This document shows, piece after piece, positions 36,521 through 46,872 of a stretch of 64,000 bases of DNA. The stretch's first letter is position 1. The number at the start of each line of letters is the position of its first letter. The stretch covers positions 252,833 through 316,832 of the forward strand of contig SSNP01000045.1 of the NCBI GenBank assembly GCA_006937955.1, read 5' to 3'. The notes under the pieces were generated by a model that saw only the letters and a list, made by a program, of their open reading frames with translations, made no database searches and had not been told where the DNA came from. A program made the translations under genes and the position numbers. This DNA comes from Pachypanchax playfairii (lineage: Eukaryota > Chordata > Actinopteri > Cyprinodontiformes > Aplocheilidae).

Positions 36521-38559
36521 TACCATCCTGCAGCAAAAACATAGGCGTTATCTGAACACTGGGTACCATTCGATCGTAAACATTTATGTCTAGCTCTTAA
36601 ATCAGATAACACCGCCAGTAATTTTCTTTGTTAAACAGTGATAAGTGTGAGTTTAACCTCCATGACATCCCGTCGCTTCCCATATATATTAACTTGTTTG
36701 AATTCATAGCCAGATTACGCTGTGTGTCCGTCATGCAGCAGCTCCTCTACAAGCTGACTCAGTCTTCAGCCACTTTACTGAGACTCCGACGCCAAAAATG
36801 CATCAGTGTTGACATTAATAATTCAATATCCTGCTCATAATTGATGATTAATTGGCAAAACTGTGTCCTTCCTGATGTGATGGCTGTGTTTAGCTGTTTT
36901 TTATCTTTTAACATTAGAACAGTACAAAAAAAAAATAAAACACACACATACAAATTGACAGAGAACGACCTTCAGAGCAGCTGCTCCTTAGCGTCTCCTA
37001 GTACCTGAATCGACTGCTAAAACCAGTCAGTCTGCAACAGTCTTGGTTGAAGATATTTCAAAAGAGATCGATTGAGGATGATTTAAATTGTTTACTCTAA
37101 AATTTTAACCTTAAATTGTCAGTCTCTGATCACAGGCTTCATCAAGTTCAGCTGATAATTTACCCAAAGACTCTGCAGAGTCAAAATAAGGACTAAACCA
37201 AATAGTTTCGGATTTTTATTCATTTTATTGTATAACTGTATTAGATTTGCATTATTTTGGCTGTGAAACACACTGCTGACCCTCTGAACAGTCCGGTCAC
37301 AGCAGAGCCCCGATTTGTGTTCTTGTTTTTGACAGGCTAAGGAAAACGCAACCTTTTCAATTGGATGAGTTCCACTTTAGCGGGTCGTTTCTCCTGGTTA
37401 GTCTAAACTAAATCTCTCATGAGCAACAATAAAGCGACAAACACTGTCAAGCATCTGGCTTCACTTAAGCACAGAGACCCTGAAATATCTAAACCTTCTT
37501 GGATGGACCTTAACTTCCTCATTAAAAAGGAGAAATATCCATATTGTTAGCATCATTACCTCAAACCAAAATGAACACAACCAAACAAAAACTGAAATCT
37601 ATAGATGTAATTTTCAATCAATCAGCTGGTACCTCTCCATCTCAGATGAAACCCAGCACTAAGAACTCCAGATCTTTCTTCTTATTGGACATTTTTAACT
37701 AAAAGGGTTCACAGAGGGAGAGAAGCGCCGCTCTCTAATGAGCACATCATCAACTCTTTCACAACGCAAGTTGTCAGCTGACATATTAACATTTATATTA
37801 GGATATTGGATCGTTCATTGTTGGAGGCAGGATGAGAAAATGCAATCTAAAACCACGTTAATGGTATCAAAACATTAAAAACCTAAGAAATGTATCTTTT
37901 TGATCAGAAATATTCTTCTTTGTTTGACTCTGGGTTTTTTGCAGGTAGTGTCAAGAACATGTTTGATCAGAGTTCTGAGAAGAATGTCTCTGCTATTGGC
38001 TGCTGCAATAATAGGTGATAATAAGTTATTATCAAAATGGGGAGAATGATTCCCTCCTGTTAACCTGCCACCCGTGTGTGTGATGCATGTCTGTGTGACG
38101 CTGATGGAGTTGAGTCCTCATCGGAGAAACTGAAAATCTAAACTGCTAAATCTAATGATTTGTTGTATTTCCTAAAAAAGAAAAAGGATTTCTCAAAGTC
38201 AAAGAAGAGGTCAGACATGAAGCTCAGGAAGCTTCACAGTCTCTCCAGCCCACACACACCCCAAGTCCTATCAGATCAAAAGTATTTGATTATATATAAT
38301 AAATACTGATGGATTAACTGATTGGATCTTTCAACCGTGCAAAGTCCCAGGGAATGAATTATTGATGAGCGTAAACGTCACTTGCAGCTGTGCACTGCCA
38401 GGTACCTGGAACCAGAACAAGAAGAATTCTGACTCAAATACCACCTCTGCTGTGACCGCAAAGGAGACGGTCCACCGGGACTCACGGAGTGATACATCTG
38501 TGTGGGTTCTCACAGAAAATTAACCTTTAAACTAAGTGGGGGACAAAGAGACATCTATC
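36521..38559. other. Gene-free stretch
   Basis: Nothing recognised. It contains an A tract near 36.93 kb. The minus-strand 60-codon frame at 38331-38513 has no family resemblance. Confidence 0.55.
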
Positions 38560-38765
38560 CCTACAGGATCTCAGGGGGTCAAAGCCCGACATGTTCGTCC
38601 TGCAAGGAGGAGACGCACTGAACGGAGGTTTTACCCCCGGACGCGCACCCAGCGCCCCCCAAAGCCCCCAGTGATTCAGCGCGTTAAACAGGACTGAAGT
38701 TGAAGCTGGTAGCAGAAAGGTGGCTGGAGTTAATGAAACACGCGGCTGTTTCTTGTTGCCAACAC

Positions 38766-38807
38766 TGTGCCACCTCTGATTGACAGGCGTCAGTCAGAGG
38801 TGGCACA
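38766..38807. repeat. Perfect inverted repeat in CpG-rich block
   Basis: TGTGCCACCTCTGA at the left and TCAGAGGTGGCACA at the right, 14 of 14 bases paired around a 14-base loop. The inner TTGACAGGCGTCAG loop itself has a TGAC/GTCA pair. It could be a duplicated binding site (CACCTC/GAGGTG, an E-box or zinc-finger-type word) or a cruciform. No terminator role is implied. Confidence 0.85.
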
Positions 38808-39008
38808 CGCGCACGCGCTCCAAAATAAACGCACAAAGAAAAATGACGCCAGTAAGCGCACAATCCATTGCACTTGATTTCCTTCATGCATAAACACACA
38901 CTCCACAAAACTGCAAACCCCCGGCATGCACGCGCGCGTACGCACACACCGTGGGGAAGAACACTGGGTTTCCGGCCAGAAAAAGCGATAGAAGAAAAAC
39001 AAACTCAC

Positions 39009-39300
39009 CTTTCTACCTCCACATCTCCACAGAACCTCCGAGAGCTGGGAACCGGACCCCCACTTCGTTTCAGTCCGTCTAACCCAAACATGCAGCCCGG
39101 AACATTAATCCACAACTGCTTCACTTATTTCCAAAATAAAACAGGGACTGACCCGGTAAGAAGAATTATTTCCGAGCACCGATAGTTTCAGGTATAAATC
39201 CAACAAGATAGCAAGCTCATTGAGACAGCATCAGAGACGAGGTGCGTCCAGACCGGGTCAAAACGACACAATGAGGCGTTTCTCAGCAGCTCAGCGTCTC
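39009..39300 (-). other. Candidate first exon of a leftward gene
   Basis: On the minus strand the sequence from about 39300 runs through CpG-rich DNA to GAAAG followed by GTGAGTTT, a near-consensus splice donor at 39008-39007. An ATG about 80 bases before the donor opens a frame (MFGLDGLKRSGGPVPSSRR) that stays open to the donor. This could be coding, or the exon may be 5' untranslated. The proposed start of about 39300 is only where CCAAT and GC boxes end. No protein family is recognised, so the gene is unnamed. Confidence 0.3.
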
Positions 39301-39380
39301 TGCCCCTCTGGCCACGCCCTCCTCATTATCATAATAGGTTTGTTAGAGCCAATAAGAGAGCGGGACCACAGTCTCTAGTT

Positions 39381-42267
39381 TATTTCAATTGCTTATTAAA
39401 AAAATAAAAAAATCCATGACTTTCTAATTATATTTTATAATATAGATAATAACAATAAAATCTTTAGTTTTTATTTTCAGATTTGGATCAAAATGATTAT
39501 GCAGTTGGGAGAAATTTAAAAACAAAACAGTTATACTTTATCAAGAACTTACTCGCTTTATTTTTGTATGTTGTTAGTTGGGCTGTCACAGCAACATATG
39601 CTATTTGTAATGATCCTTTACCAAAGATATTTTCTTTTTTTTTCCCTGTAACTGCATATATTTACCAGAAGTTAATTGTGTCTGGGTGAAGAAGTGATAC
39701 AAACATGTTGAAATAAAACACAATAATCTGTGATATACCAGAACATGATGTGATGTGATTGCACGGCAGGAAGTAGGAAGCCCCCTTTTGTTCCTTATTT
39801 GGTTTGGGGTTGTTAAAAAATAACAACTATTTTGGACAAAGGTCCAGGTAATATGATCCTTCAAACAAAACAACAAGAACTGTTTTACTGTTACTGTTTC
39901 ATTGTGTGAGCACATGTAATTATCTAATTTTTGCACCTTAGCAAGATCATAGAGGCGTTTCTTCTGTTGTCACACATACTTTAAGAGCTACAAGGGTTGA
40001 TCATTTACTTTGGATGCTAATGTTCCAACAGGTTGCTTCTAAAACTACTGAAGTTTGAATTATTAAAACCTTTCCGTCACAACTTAAAACCAATTATATG
40101 ACAAAAAAAAAATGCAGAAAATCACGTTGATTTAAATTTTGTAAAAACTGTCTGAGGTATGTTGAACTGAGTCATATGATATCTAGAACCCTCACCAGCA
40201 GAGTAACCACTGAAACTTGTATTACTAATGATAATAGGCCTGTCGACTCCAGAGTGCTCTCCACAGTTGTAAAATTATTTCCTAATAGAAACTTCAATTA
40301 AATTTCCAGCTCAAAAACTGAATTTATTTCTCGGCAGGATAATTAGAGCCTAGTGAAAAAAGAGAAGTGAAGGAGATACTGCAAATGCAGCACTGGGATT
40401 AGAAATTAAATCCCCTCTGCAGCATCTCTGTCCGTTCATCTGTCTGTCCTCCTTTAGATCCCCTCCTCCTCCTCCTCCTCTTCATCTCGCTGTTTATGCA
40501 AAACAACAAATTAAAGGATATGAGAGAAGCCGACATCTGGGGAAATAAGTTTTTGATTGCGCCTGTGTTAACGTTCCGGCGTGCTTGATGAAACTGTGAT
40601 GTCTGCATCTTCCTTTTGTCTCCCACACCACACTCACACACTGAGGATGAGCAGCAGCAGGGGTCCAGGTAATTCAGGAGCTTTCTCTGGTCACAGCAGA
40701 GGTAAATATGATCATCAGTCTCTAAAGTCACATTACTGCTGTAAACAAAAACATCAGTCTTCTGGAGAACAAAACAAGCTGACGTCTTTTAAGCCTGATC
40801 TTGTGCTGTGATTCAAACTTGAAAATGTGTCAGGGAACTTTTTTCTTTTAATATTTTATATATTAAGAAAAACTTAACTTACACTTAAATTTATTAAAGT
40901 TTACAAGTTTTTCGGACAAAATTTAACAAAAAACTTAATCTGCAAATTGCAAAACAAGCATAAACCTTCTGTTTGAAGTACCTGTTGTTTGTTGGGGGGA
41001 AAGATAACACCAGTATCATGACCGTCTGGAGTCTGATCTGATGTAAACAGTAGATTACAGAACCTATACGTATATGGCTCAAATTTTAAATACCAGCTGG
41101 AGCAAAGATTCATTGCTGTGACTATAAAGAATGAAATGCATGACATAAATAAATGCATGAGCTTTTCCATTTCACGCAGCCACTTCTGCAGCTTTTAGTC
41201 GTTGCTCTTGTCGGAATAGAATCAATAAATCAGACACGTTCACCCCCTCAGGGCTGAAACACAGGCACTAAATCAAGTCAGCAAATGTCATAAAACACAC
41301 GCTTTGAATGCGTTTCATAAAGGAAAGCCTCCATTGGATCGTGTGAGAGTTCCCATCGGAGCTGCGTGGAGTTAAAGATGGAAGAAATGCATCAACCTCT
41401 GCTAGAAAAGCAAGCAGTGTTTCTATTTATTCACCGTGTTTCTATAATGAATGCAAAAGAGGATAAGAGCAACTTCTATTTGGCTTAAAGGTGAAATGTG
41501 ACAAAATCAGAAGAAAACCAGGAAATACGCTCCATATGGCGCTTTATTAATATTAATGTAGACAGATAAAATGCACACTGATTCACAGATCCATGGAACA
41601 GCTGCTGAACATAGGATTTGGGCCTTTGGTGGATAAAACTTTAAGAAATTATGAGAAAACTTCTTGAGCTTTTTGTAGTAAGTGGGTGTGGAGTTTTGTG
41701 GCTCAGGTGAGACAAGATGAAAACCTTTGCACTGGAATGAATCAAATTTAAAGAATATGTGAGTCAAAGCTGTTAAAAAAGCTCAACAGTGAGTCATAAT
41801 GTTATGGATGCAAAGCTTCTCACACTGAGCTCTGTGATAGATTACAGGCAGATGGAAAGTGACCCACCTGTAGAGGGAATCATCTACATGACTGAAGTAC
41901 TTTATTGGAACTCTGTGGCTGACTGCTGTTGCACCTGCAAGATGTTTCAGAAGTCTGCGAGCATGACAGTTTATACGACTTCATCGTGCCTTTTTTTTAG
42001 GATCATTTATGCAGAACAGTTTTTCTCGTGGACTCATCATCTCCTCCTGAAGCATTTTCAGCTGTGTTTCCTAAACTCAGACCTTGTCATTTCAGCTCTG
42101 ATCCCTTTTCATTCATTCAGGAGTAATTGGTTGGGAACAGCCCACAGTCAAGCTTACAGAGTGACCTTTGACCTGTGAACCGACCGAGTTTGGGCTTTTT
42201 TTCTTATGACTTGCATGTTGGAAAGGATCACATAAAGCACCTGTTTAATCTAATAAAAGTTTAGAAA
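39381..42267. other. Gene-free stretch
   Basis: No recognised gene. The 129-codon plus-strand frame at 41789-42178 and the 110-codon minus-strand frame at 40399-40731 show no family features; the latter crosses a CCT repeat and gives an Arg run. A 36-base segment at about 40440-40485 is pyrimidine-only rich. Confidence 0.5.
40462..40481 (+). repeat. (CCT)n microsatellite
   Basis: Six to seven tandem CCT units, seen directly. Confidence 0.9.
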
Positions 42268-42813
42268 TTGAACGGGTCTGTGTACGAATTTTACAGTGAA
42301 ATACTCACACAACAGTCTAATGAAAATAAAGTCAGATTGTAACAGATCTTGGTCTCAGACGGCTGGGTGATCGCTAGTTTCTGTAATTTTAAAGATGCTA
42401 GTTTGCACCGGAATCATTATTTACACGTCCAGACTTCCTGGTTCCATAACGAATCACATGTGAGTCTGCAAGGCTGCCAAGTCTTCAACACAAGCAGCTG
42501 TAATTCAACAATGAGCAGCAGCAAAAAGTAAGAAACCACCGCATCCTTCCAACTGAGCAGCCGAGCTGCACATGATGGGGCGTTCAAACACACTTAGGAA
42601 AACTAAACGCTGAACAAATAGACCTTCAGACATTCCCAAAAATTGAACAAATGCAAGAGAAACTAAACGAGGATCAACATCAGAACTGGCAATTAAACAG
42701 AAAAATCAGGGAGGGGAGGGGGTGAGTGGAGGAGAGCGGACGTTTTTTTTCTACATGAACTGCGGGACTCGGATTTGACGACAAGGTCTAGTTCTTACAT
42801 ACTGTACCTTTAA
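42268..42813 (+). mobile_element. TTAA-type TIR element, family A copy 2
   Basis: Same family as 23126-23847: it shares ACAGTGAAATACTCACACAA, GATCGCTAGTTTCTGT-like words, CTTCCTGGTTCCATAAC and the right end TTCTTACATACTGTACCTTT. The right TTAA (42810-42813) is intact; the left one appears as TTGA at 42268. At 546 bp it is shorter, with the region coding for the D-A-E-L part deleted, though ACGAGGATCAACATC (T-R-I-N-I) is still readable at about 42668-42682. An ATG with serine and lysine codons (MSSSKK) is at about 42511. Confidence 0.75.
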
Positions 42814-45800
42814 GTGTTTTTGAGCAAGTTATGACTAAAATCTTACCCACTATGCATTGCTTTCTGAATGGCCTCAGTTTGGAAACATAGAGTTTATGTC
42901 CAACAGAACTGATGAGCTAAGGGCTTGTCTGAATTTTGCCAAGACCAAAGTGGATTGCTGCATTATGACATAGTGGATGCCACATTTCAGTTTAGTTGGC
43001 TTTAGATGAAAAAAATGTACAACTTTCAACCAGATACACTCATCCAAGGAGCTGAGATAGAATCTATAGAAAGATGCCTCATACTTTTGGAAGTAATTTG
43101 CCTTTCTGAAGTTAAAGGTTGCAAAAAATAAACAAAAGGGCTGTTTTGATTTTTTTTATAGAAAGCTTGCTCTGCAAAAACAACTAATCTGCACACTCAC
43201 CAGCTTGCATGCTTGCCTGAGGGAGGCAGCTGAGAAGCCACAGATGAGTGGGGCGACATGTTCAGTGTCGTCTGACTGCCAGCTTTTTGGCACAGTTAGC
43301 TTCAGCAGCCTGCCAGAAGAACACTGTACATGTGAAAAAGGAGCATGTCAGGCCAAGAGTTGAGTTTTGGGGAAAGTGACAGTTTCAGTAGATGTTTATA
43401 GATTTACACCTTCCAGTACACATGCTTATTCATTCAATTGTTCAGTCAAAACACACTTCGTGAAGGTAAACAATTGTAGCTAAAGCTTCAGTCCATTTAT
43501 TCTTCTAAAGAAATATTTCTAAACCAGTTCTTTCATTTCAGATACCCAGAAAGCAATTTGTTTCAGCATTCAGATAAATCTAATTTAAATCTTTCTTAGA
43601 AAAATTATATCACGATTCCTATTTTCACGTGTTAGATTTTTAAGCAAATTATATGCCAGGACTTTTGAATGAGGGTATTTATTTGATATATCTGGAATCT
43701 TAATTCCAACTAATAAATCCAGTTTGACCAGAAGAGATGCTGTTATTAATGTTTTTTAAAGTCATTAAAAATATGAATGTGGTTTGAATATCAACATCCT
43801 GCCACTGTTATTGGAATGAAAATTGTTGGTTTGAGTACTTCTCACCCTGCCCACACTTTGGATTTAGGCCACAACAATCTCCAGAGTACATGTTACTCTC
43901 CATGGCTTATTTTTTGGGCAAAAAGAAGGGAAACACGTCGCTTCAGCGGAACGTCGAATGGCACATAACCTGATGATTATTCCGATTTTAGGTTTTACAT
44001 CTCGGCTACATGAATATTATTTATCATTTGAATTGTTCCTGCAACATTGATTAGACCACATCATCATTGTGCTCACTAGCTTGTTTAATATTCAGGAAGC
44101 GAATCTCATCAGACCTCCCGTTGCTGGTCCTTTATTCCCTTAATCCTTCTCTTTCCAGGATTGTCGTCTCTTTCTCTATTCTTCCATCATTTCTCCTCAT
44201 CTCCATCCCCTCTTCCTCTCCGTCTTTATTACCTTTGTCCTCTCCACACCCCCCCCACACACTGTATTTCATTTTAATATGAAGCCAACACAGCACAAAG
44301 CACAATAAAATAACAAGAGGGAGTTATTCCATCATAATTCCACACCTAATTTAATCTTTTGTGACAGAATAAGACACATTCTTTATCTTAATTTTCAATC
44401 TGTTGTTTGTGTGTGAGCACATTTTTTTTCTCGGAATGCAAATCATTTCCAAGCTGCCGTGTGCCAGACAAAAAGGACGAGGAGATCTCATCATTCAAAT
44501 CATATTTCAAATTCAAATGGCTGCTGGTGGGGTGCGTGCATGTGCTGAAACATGAAGTTGGGAGTGTGTGCAGCTATCTTAATTCTTATCAGATTGCAAA
44601 CCTTTGTGCTCACAGCAGTCTGCATGTGTGTTTAAGAAAGTCTGTTCACACTTGCAGCGATTGTTGGAGAGTCACCTTGAGCAGAGGATGTGAAAGATAG
44701 AAACTACTGGCGTCTGCTAGGAACCACCGAACCAAAAAAATAAAAAATAAAATACACACATTCAAGAAATGTGGGAAAAGATACAAAAAATTTGTTTTGA
44801 GTTTTTTCATTATGATCTCAAGGAATTGTGTCATCTTGTGAAAAGAGTTTCTGTCTTTTTCAAGGTGTTAAAATAAGAAGTTCAAAGATAAAAATGAATA
44901 TTTCAATATCTGGATTGATGAAAAAATGGTTAAAATGGTTAAAATAAAAATATAAACAAGATTTTAGGCTCAACATTGTTGCATTATTGAAGGAGAAACA
45001 CACAAACACACACACAGACAAACAAAGGGATCAATAAACCAAACATACTGACAAAGATTTGCAAATATAATTTGACACACAGCAGCTTCCTGCCACATTA
45101 AAGCTGCTGAATTGCTTTTTCTTCTCAGGGTCAGAAGCTTCACAATGACTCAGCAAAGTTCCAGCTGATATCTGTGATATCATGTTTTAATTATTACACC
45201 TTTTTTAGAACATTGAACAGTTTTTCTTGTTTTTTTACATTATGCTTTTTAGAGCATTTTAGTTGTAATTTGAATGTTTTTATGTATTTTTTGAGGGTTT
45301 TGTGTCTTTTTGTTTCCTGAGTTTCGGTTTTATTGTGTATTTGTGTCTGTGGTGGTTTTAAATTTCTTTGCATCTGTTTTGCTTTAGATTCCAAAACAGT
45401 TTATGTTGCATTTTTCTGAATGTTCTGTAAATGTGCTTGTTGTTGTGATTTTGCACAAGGTGCTTGGAAGAGGTTTAAGGCTTTTTAAAAAATTATTTTT
45501 GTAATTTTTGTGATTAATTTTTTTTTTTTTTTAGAGTTTCTTTGTATAACTTTCAAATACATTTTTGTTTGTTTTGGGAGGATTTTATTAAAGTTTGTTT
45601 CAAAGTTTGATTAAATGTAAAGCTGCCTGACTTTTTTTTCCATACAGTTGAGTTTTTTGTTTGCATTCTTTCTATAAAGGTGTTCCACTGAGTTGTTACT
45701 ATCAGAAAAAAAAAGTATAAAGCAAAGTAGCTGTTTAGGTTTAAAACTCATATTTTAGAGACATAATGTGTTAGAGATTCATTATGAAACAACTGTAATT

Positions 45801-46259
45801 CCATGTAAACAACGTTTCTGGTCACTGAATGCAAAAATAGAGTTTACCTTCTGCTTGGTGTGGGTTCAATTAATGGTGAGAATAAATCTCACACTGCTAG
45901 ATCAAGCTTGAGCAGTTTTGTGAAACCAAGATTTATCGCTCCTCCTTTTGACTTTTAACCTATTCACTAATCTGACTTCTGTTTTCTTAAAAACAAGATT
46001 GTTTGTTGTCAACAGCTCAGTCCACTCAACCTAATTGGTGCATTAGACTCACAATACACAACCCAAATCAGCCCATTAGCTGCTTGTTTAAAGGACCAGC
46101 CAGGCTTTGGTTCCTTACTGCTCCACCCAACCAAGCATTCATGTTGAAGTGATTTGTCAAAAGATCCTTTATTTTCCAGAGAAGTCCTTAAAGATATTTT
46201 ACAAACATTAAATTAATAAAGGTGGTTGGTAAATCCAGAAATAGTCATAAACATACCAC
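42814..46259. other. Gene-free stretch apart from one ambiguous block
   Basis: Holds the exon-like block at 43.2 kb. About 43960-44120 and 44430-44660 are moderately complex, homeodomain-word-containing segments (TTGATTAG, TTTAATATTC) that could be conserved regulatory DNA. A C-rich run is at about 44248-44260. A strongly T-rich plus strand from 45200 to 45620 produces the Lys/Gln-rich minus-strand frame there. Confidence 0.5.
43162..43363 (+). other. Exon-like block, strand ambiguous (low confidence)
   Basis: Plus strand: a strong acceptor (TTTTGATTTTTTTTATAG) is followed by 66 open codons ending in TGA at 43361-43363. The last part is cysteine-rich: CSVSSDCQLFG, then HCTCEKGACQAKS. A terminal coding exon of a secreted protein would look like this. 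Minus strand: 43201-43309 is also exon-like, with a TTCTTCTGGCAG acceptor, 36 open codons and a CTG-GTGAGTGT donor. Both cannot be real coding exons in the usual sense. The block is GC-richer than its surroundings, which itself lengthens open frames. No family recognised. Confidence 0.22.
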
Positions 46260-46453
46260 TTAAAGGAGCAATAAGCGAAAATTCATCATTTCCAGTTTGA
46301 AAGAATTCAAAATATGCAATGTGAAGCTCTAGATGTGTAATTCCATCTGGAATATAGCATGAGGTCACACACCATCTCTCTGTGTTGATATCGAGCCTCT
46401 TGTTTACAAAGGTGGTCTCCTTCCGCGTGCATGTGAAACTCCGCCTCCTTCAT

Positions 46454-46486
46454 GTACTGAGCGAAGGCCCTCCCTTCGCTCAGTAC
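46454..46486. repeat. Hairpin inside the 46-kb TTAA element
   Basis: GTACTGAGCGAAGG on the left and CCTTCGCTCAGTAC on the right pair perfectly around a short C/T-rich loop. It lies about 25 bases upstream of the start codon, so it would be in the promoter or 5' leader of the frame. It may be a regulatory hairpin or an internal transposase-binding repeat. Confidence 0.85.
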
Positions 46487-46511
46487 AGCCGACACACATT
46501 GTTGAAGCGAA

Positions 46512-46718
46512 ATGGCGGAAGGCGGAGCAAAGCGTTCACCTGAAGATGACCGGGAACACATTTCATCACCCAAGAAGCCACGGCCAATGACAAACAAACC
46601 GGGTAAAGCAAGGGACAAAACCAGGATAAACATTGGTCTTGCTTTTCCAAGATGGAGAGCACTGAGAGAACGAGAGAATTTACGATTTGACTCGGAGCTC
46701 GCTTTTCTTCTCCAGTAA
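46512..46718 (+). CDS. Transposon-borne small protein with R-I-N-I ... D-S-E-L motif
   Basis: 68 codons from an ATG in good context (GCGAAATGG) to TAA. The N-terminal half is charged and has a basic KKPRP word followed by GKARDK, plausibly nuclear targeting. The C-terminal half is RINIGLAFPRWRALRERENL, then RFDSELAFLL. The same motif appears as RINI ... RMDAELVKFLLD in the separate TTAA family at 23.5 kb, where the exon ends in a splice donor at the matching place. Here the frame ends in a stop instead. The repeated conservation suggests a small helical binding domain, possibly the N-terminal part of a transposase or host-derived protein; the function is unknown to me. Expression is not shown. 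Confidence 0.45.
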   Translation: MAEGGAKRSPEDDREHISSPKKPRPMTNKPGKARDKTRINIGLAFPRWRALRERENLRFDSELAFLLQ

Positions 46719-46872
46719 TGTCGGATTTTGAGGAGGAGGAAGTTTCAGATCAGTACGTATTCCTCAGAGTAGCAGTTTTTCTGAACACTAACAACTAGGA
46801 ACTTTTGTTTTGGTCTCAATCCTGTACTCAACAGCACACCTAGCGGCGAAAAATCGCTTGTTGCTCCTTTAA

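Larger units (their letters stand above)
38560..39380 (-). promoter_or_regulatory. CpG-rich promoter-like block
   Basis: CpG dinucleotides are visibly denser here than anywhere else in the window, including alternating CGCGCGCGTACG at about 38930-38942 and many single CpGs up to 39300. At about 39310-39360 there are a GGCCACGCCC box and, on the plus strand, GAGCCAATAAG. Read on the minus strand these become a GGGCGTGGCC GC/KLF-type box and an ATTGG (inverted CCAAT) box about 20 to 60 bases upstream of the candidate first exon. No TATA box is evident, as expected for a CpG-type promoter. A divergent plus-strand transcript (GTAAGA donor at about 39159) is also possible. Confidence 0.4.
46260..46872 (+). 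mobile_element. TTAA-flanked TIR element carrying an intact short frame
   Basis: Bounded by TTAA at both ends. Inverted ends are TTAAAGGAGCAATAAGCGA and TTAAAGGAGCAACAAGCGA, 18 of 19 identical. The high similarity of the ends and the open frame suggest a younger copy than the other TTAA elements here. Interior, left to right: AT-rich part, a 33-base perfect hairpin (46454-46486), a promoter-like segment, then the 68-codon frame. The family is non-autonomous; no DDE or RNase-H-like domain is coded. piggyBac and Kolobok are the known TTAA users. Confidence 0.8.

Noticed and set aside
41789..42178. 129-codon plus-strand frame
   Set aside because: Ordinary composition but no motif, no exon partner and no repeat-family match; compatible with chance at this AT content.
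44680..44720. 41-base minus-strand exon with good pyrimidine tract and AAG-GTGACT
   Set aside because: The donor is only moderate, the peptide is short and unrecognised, and such pairs occur by chance in T-rich DNA.
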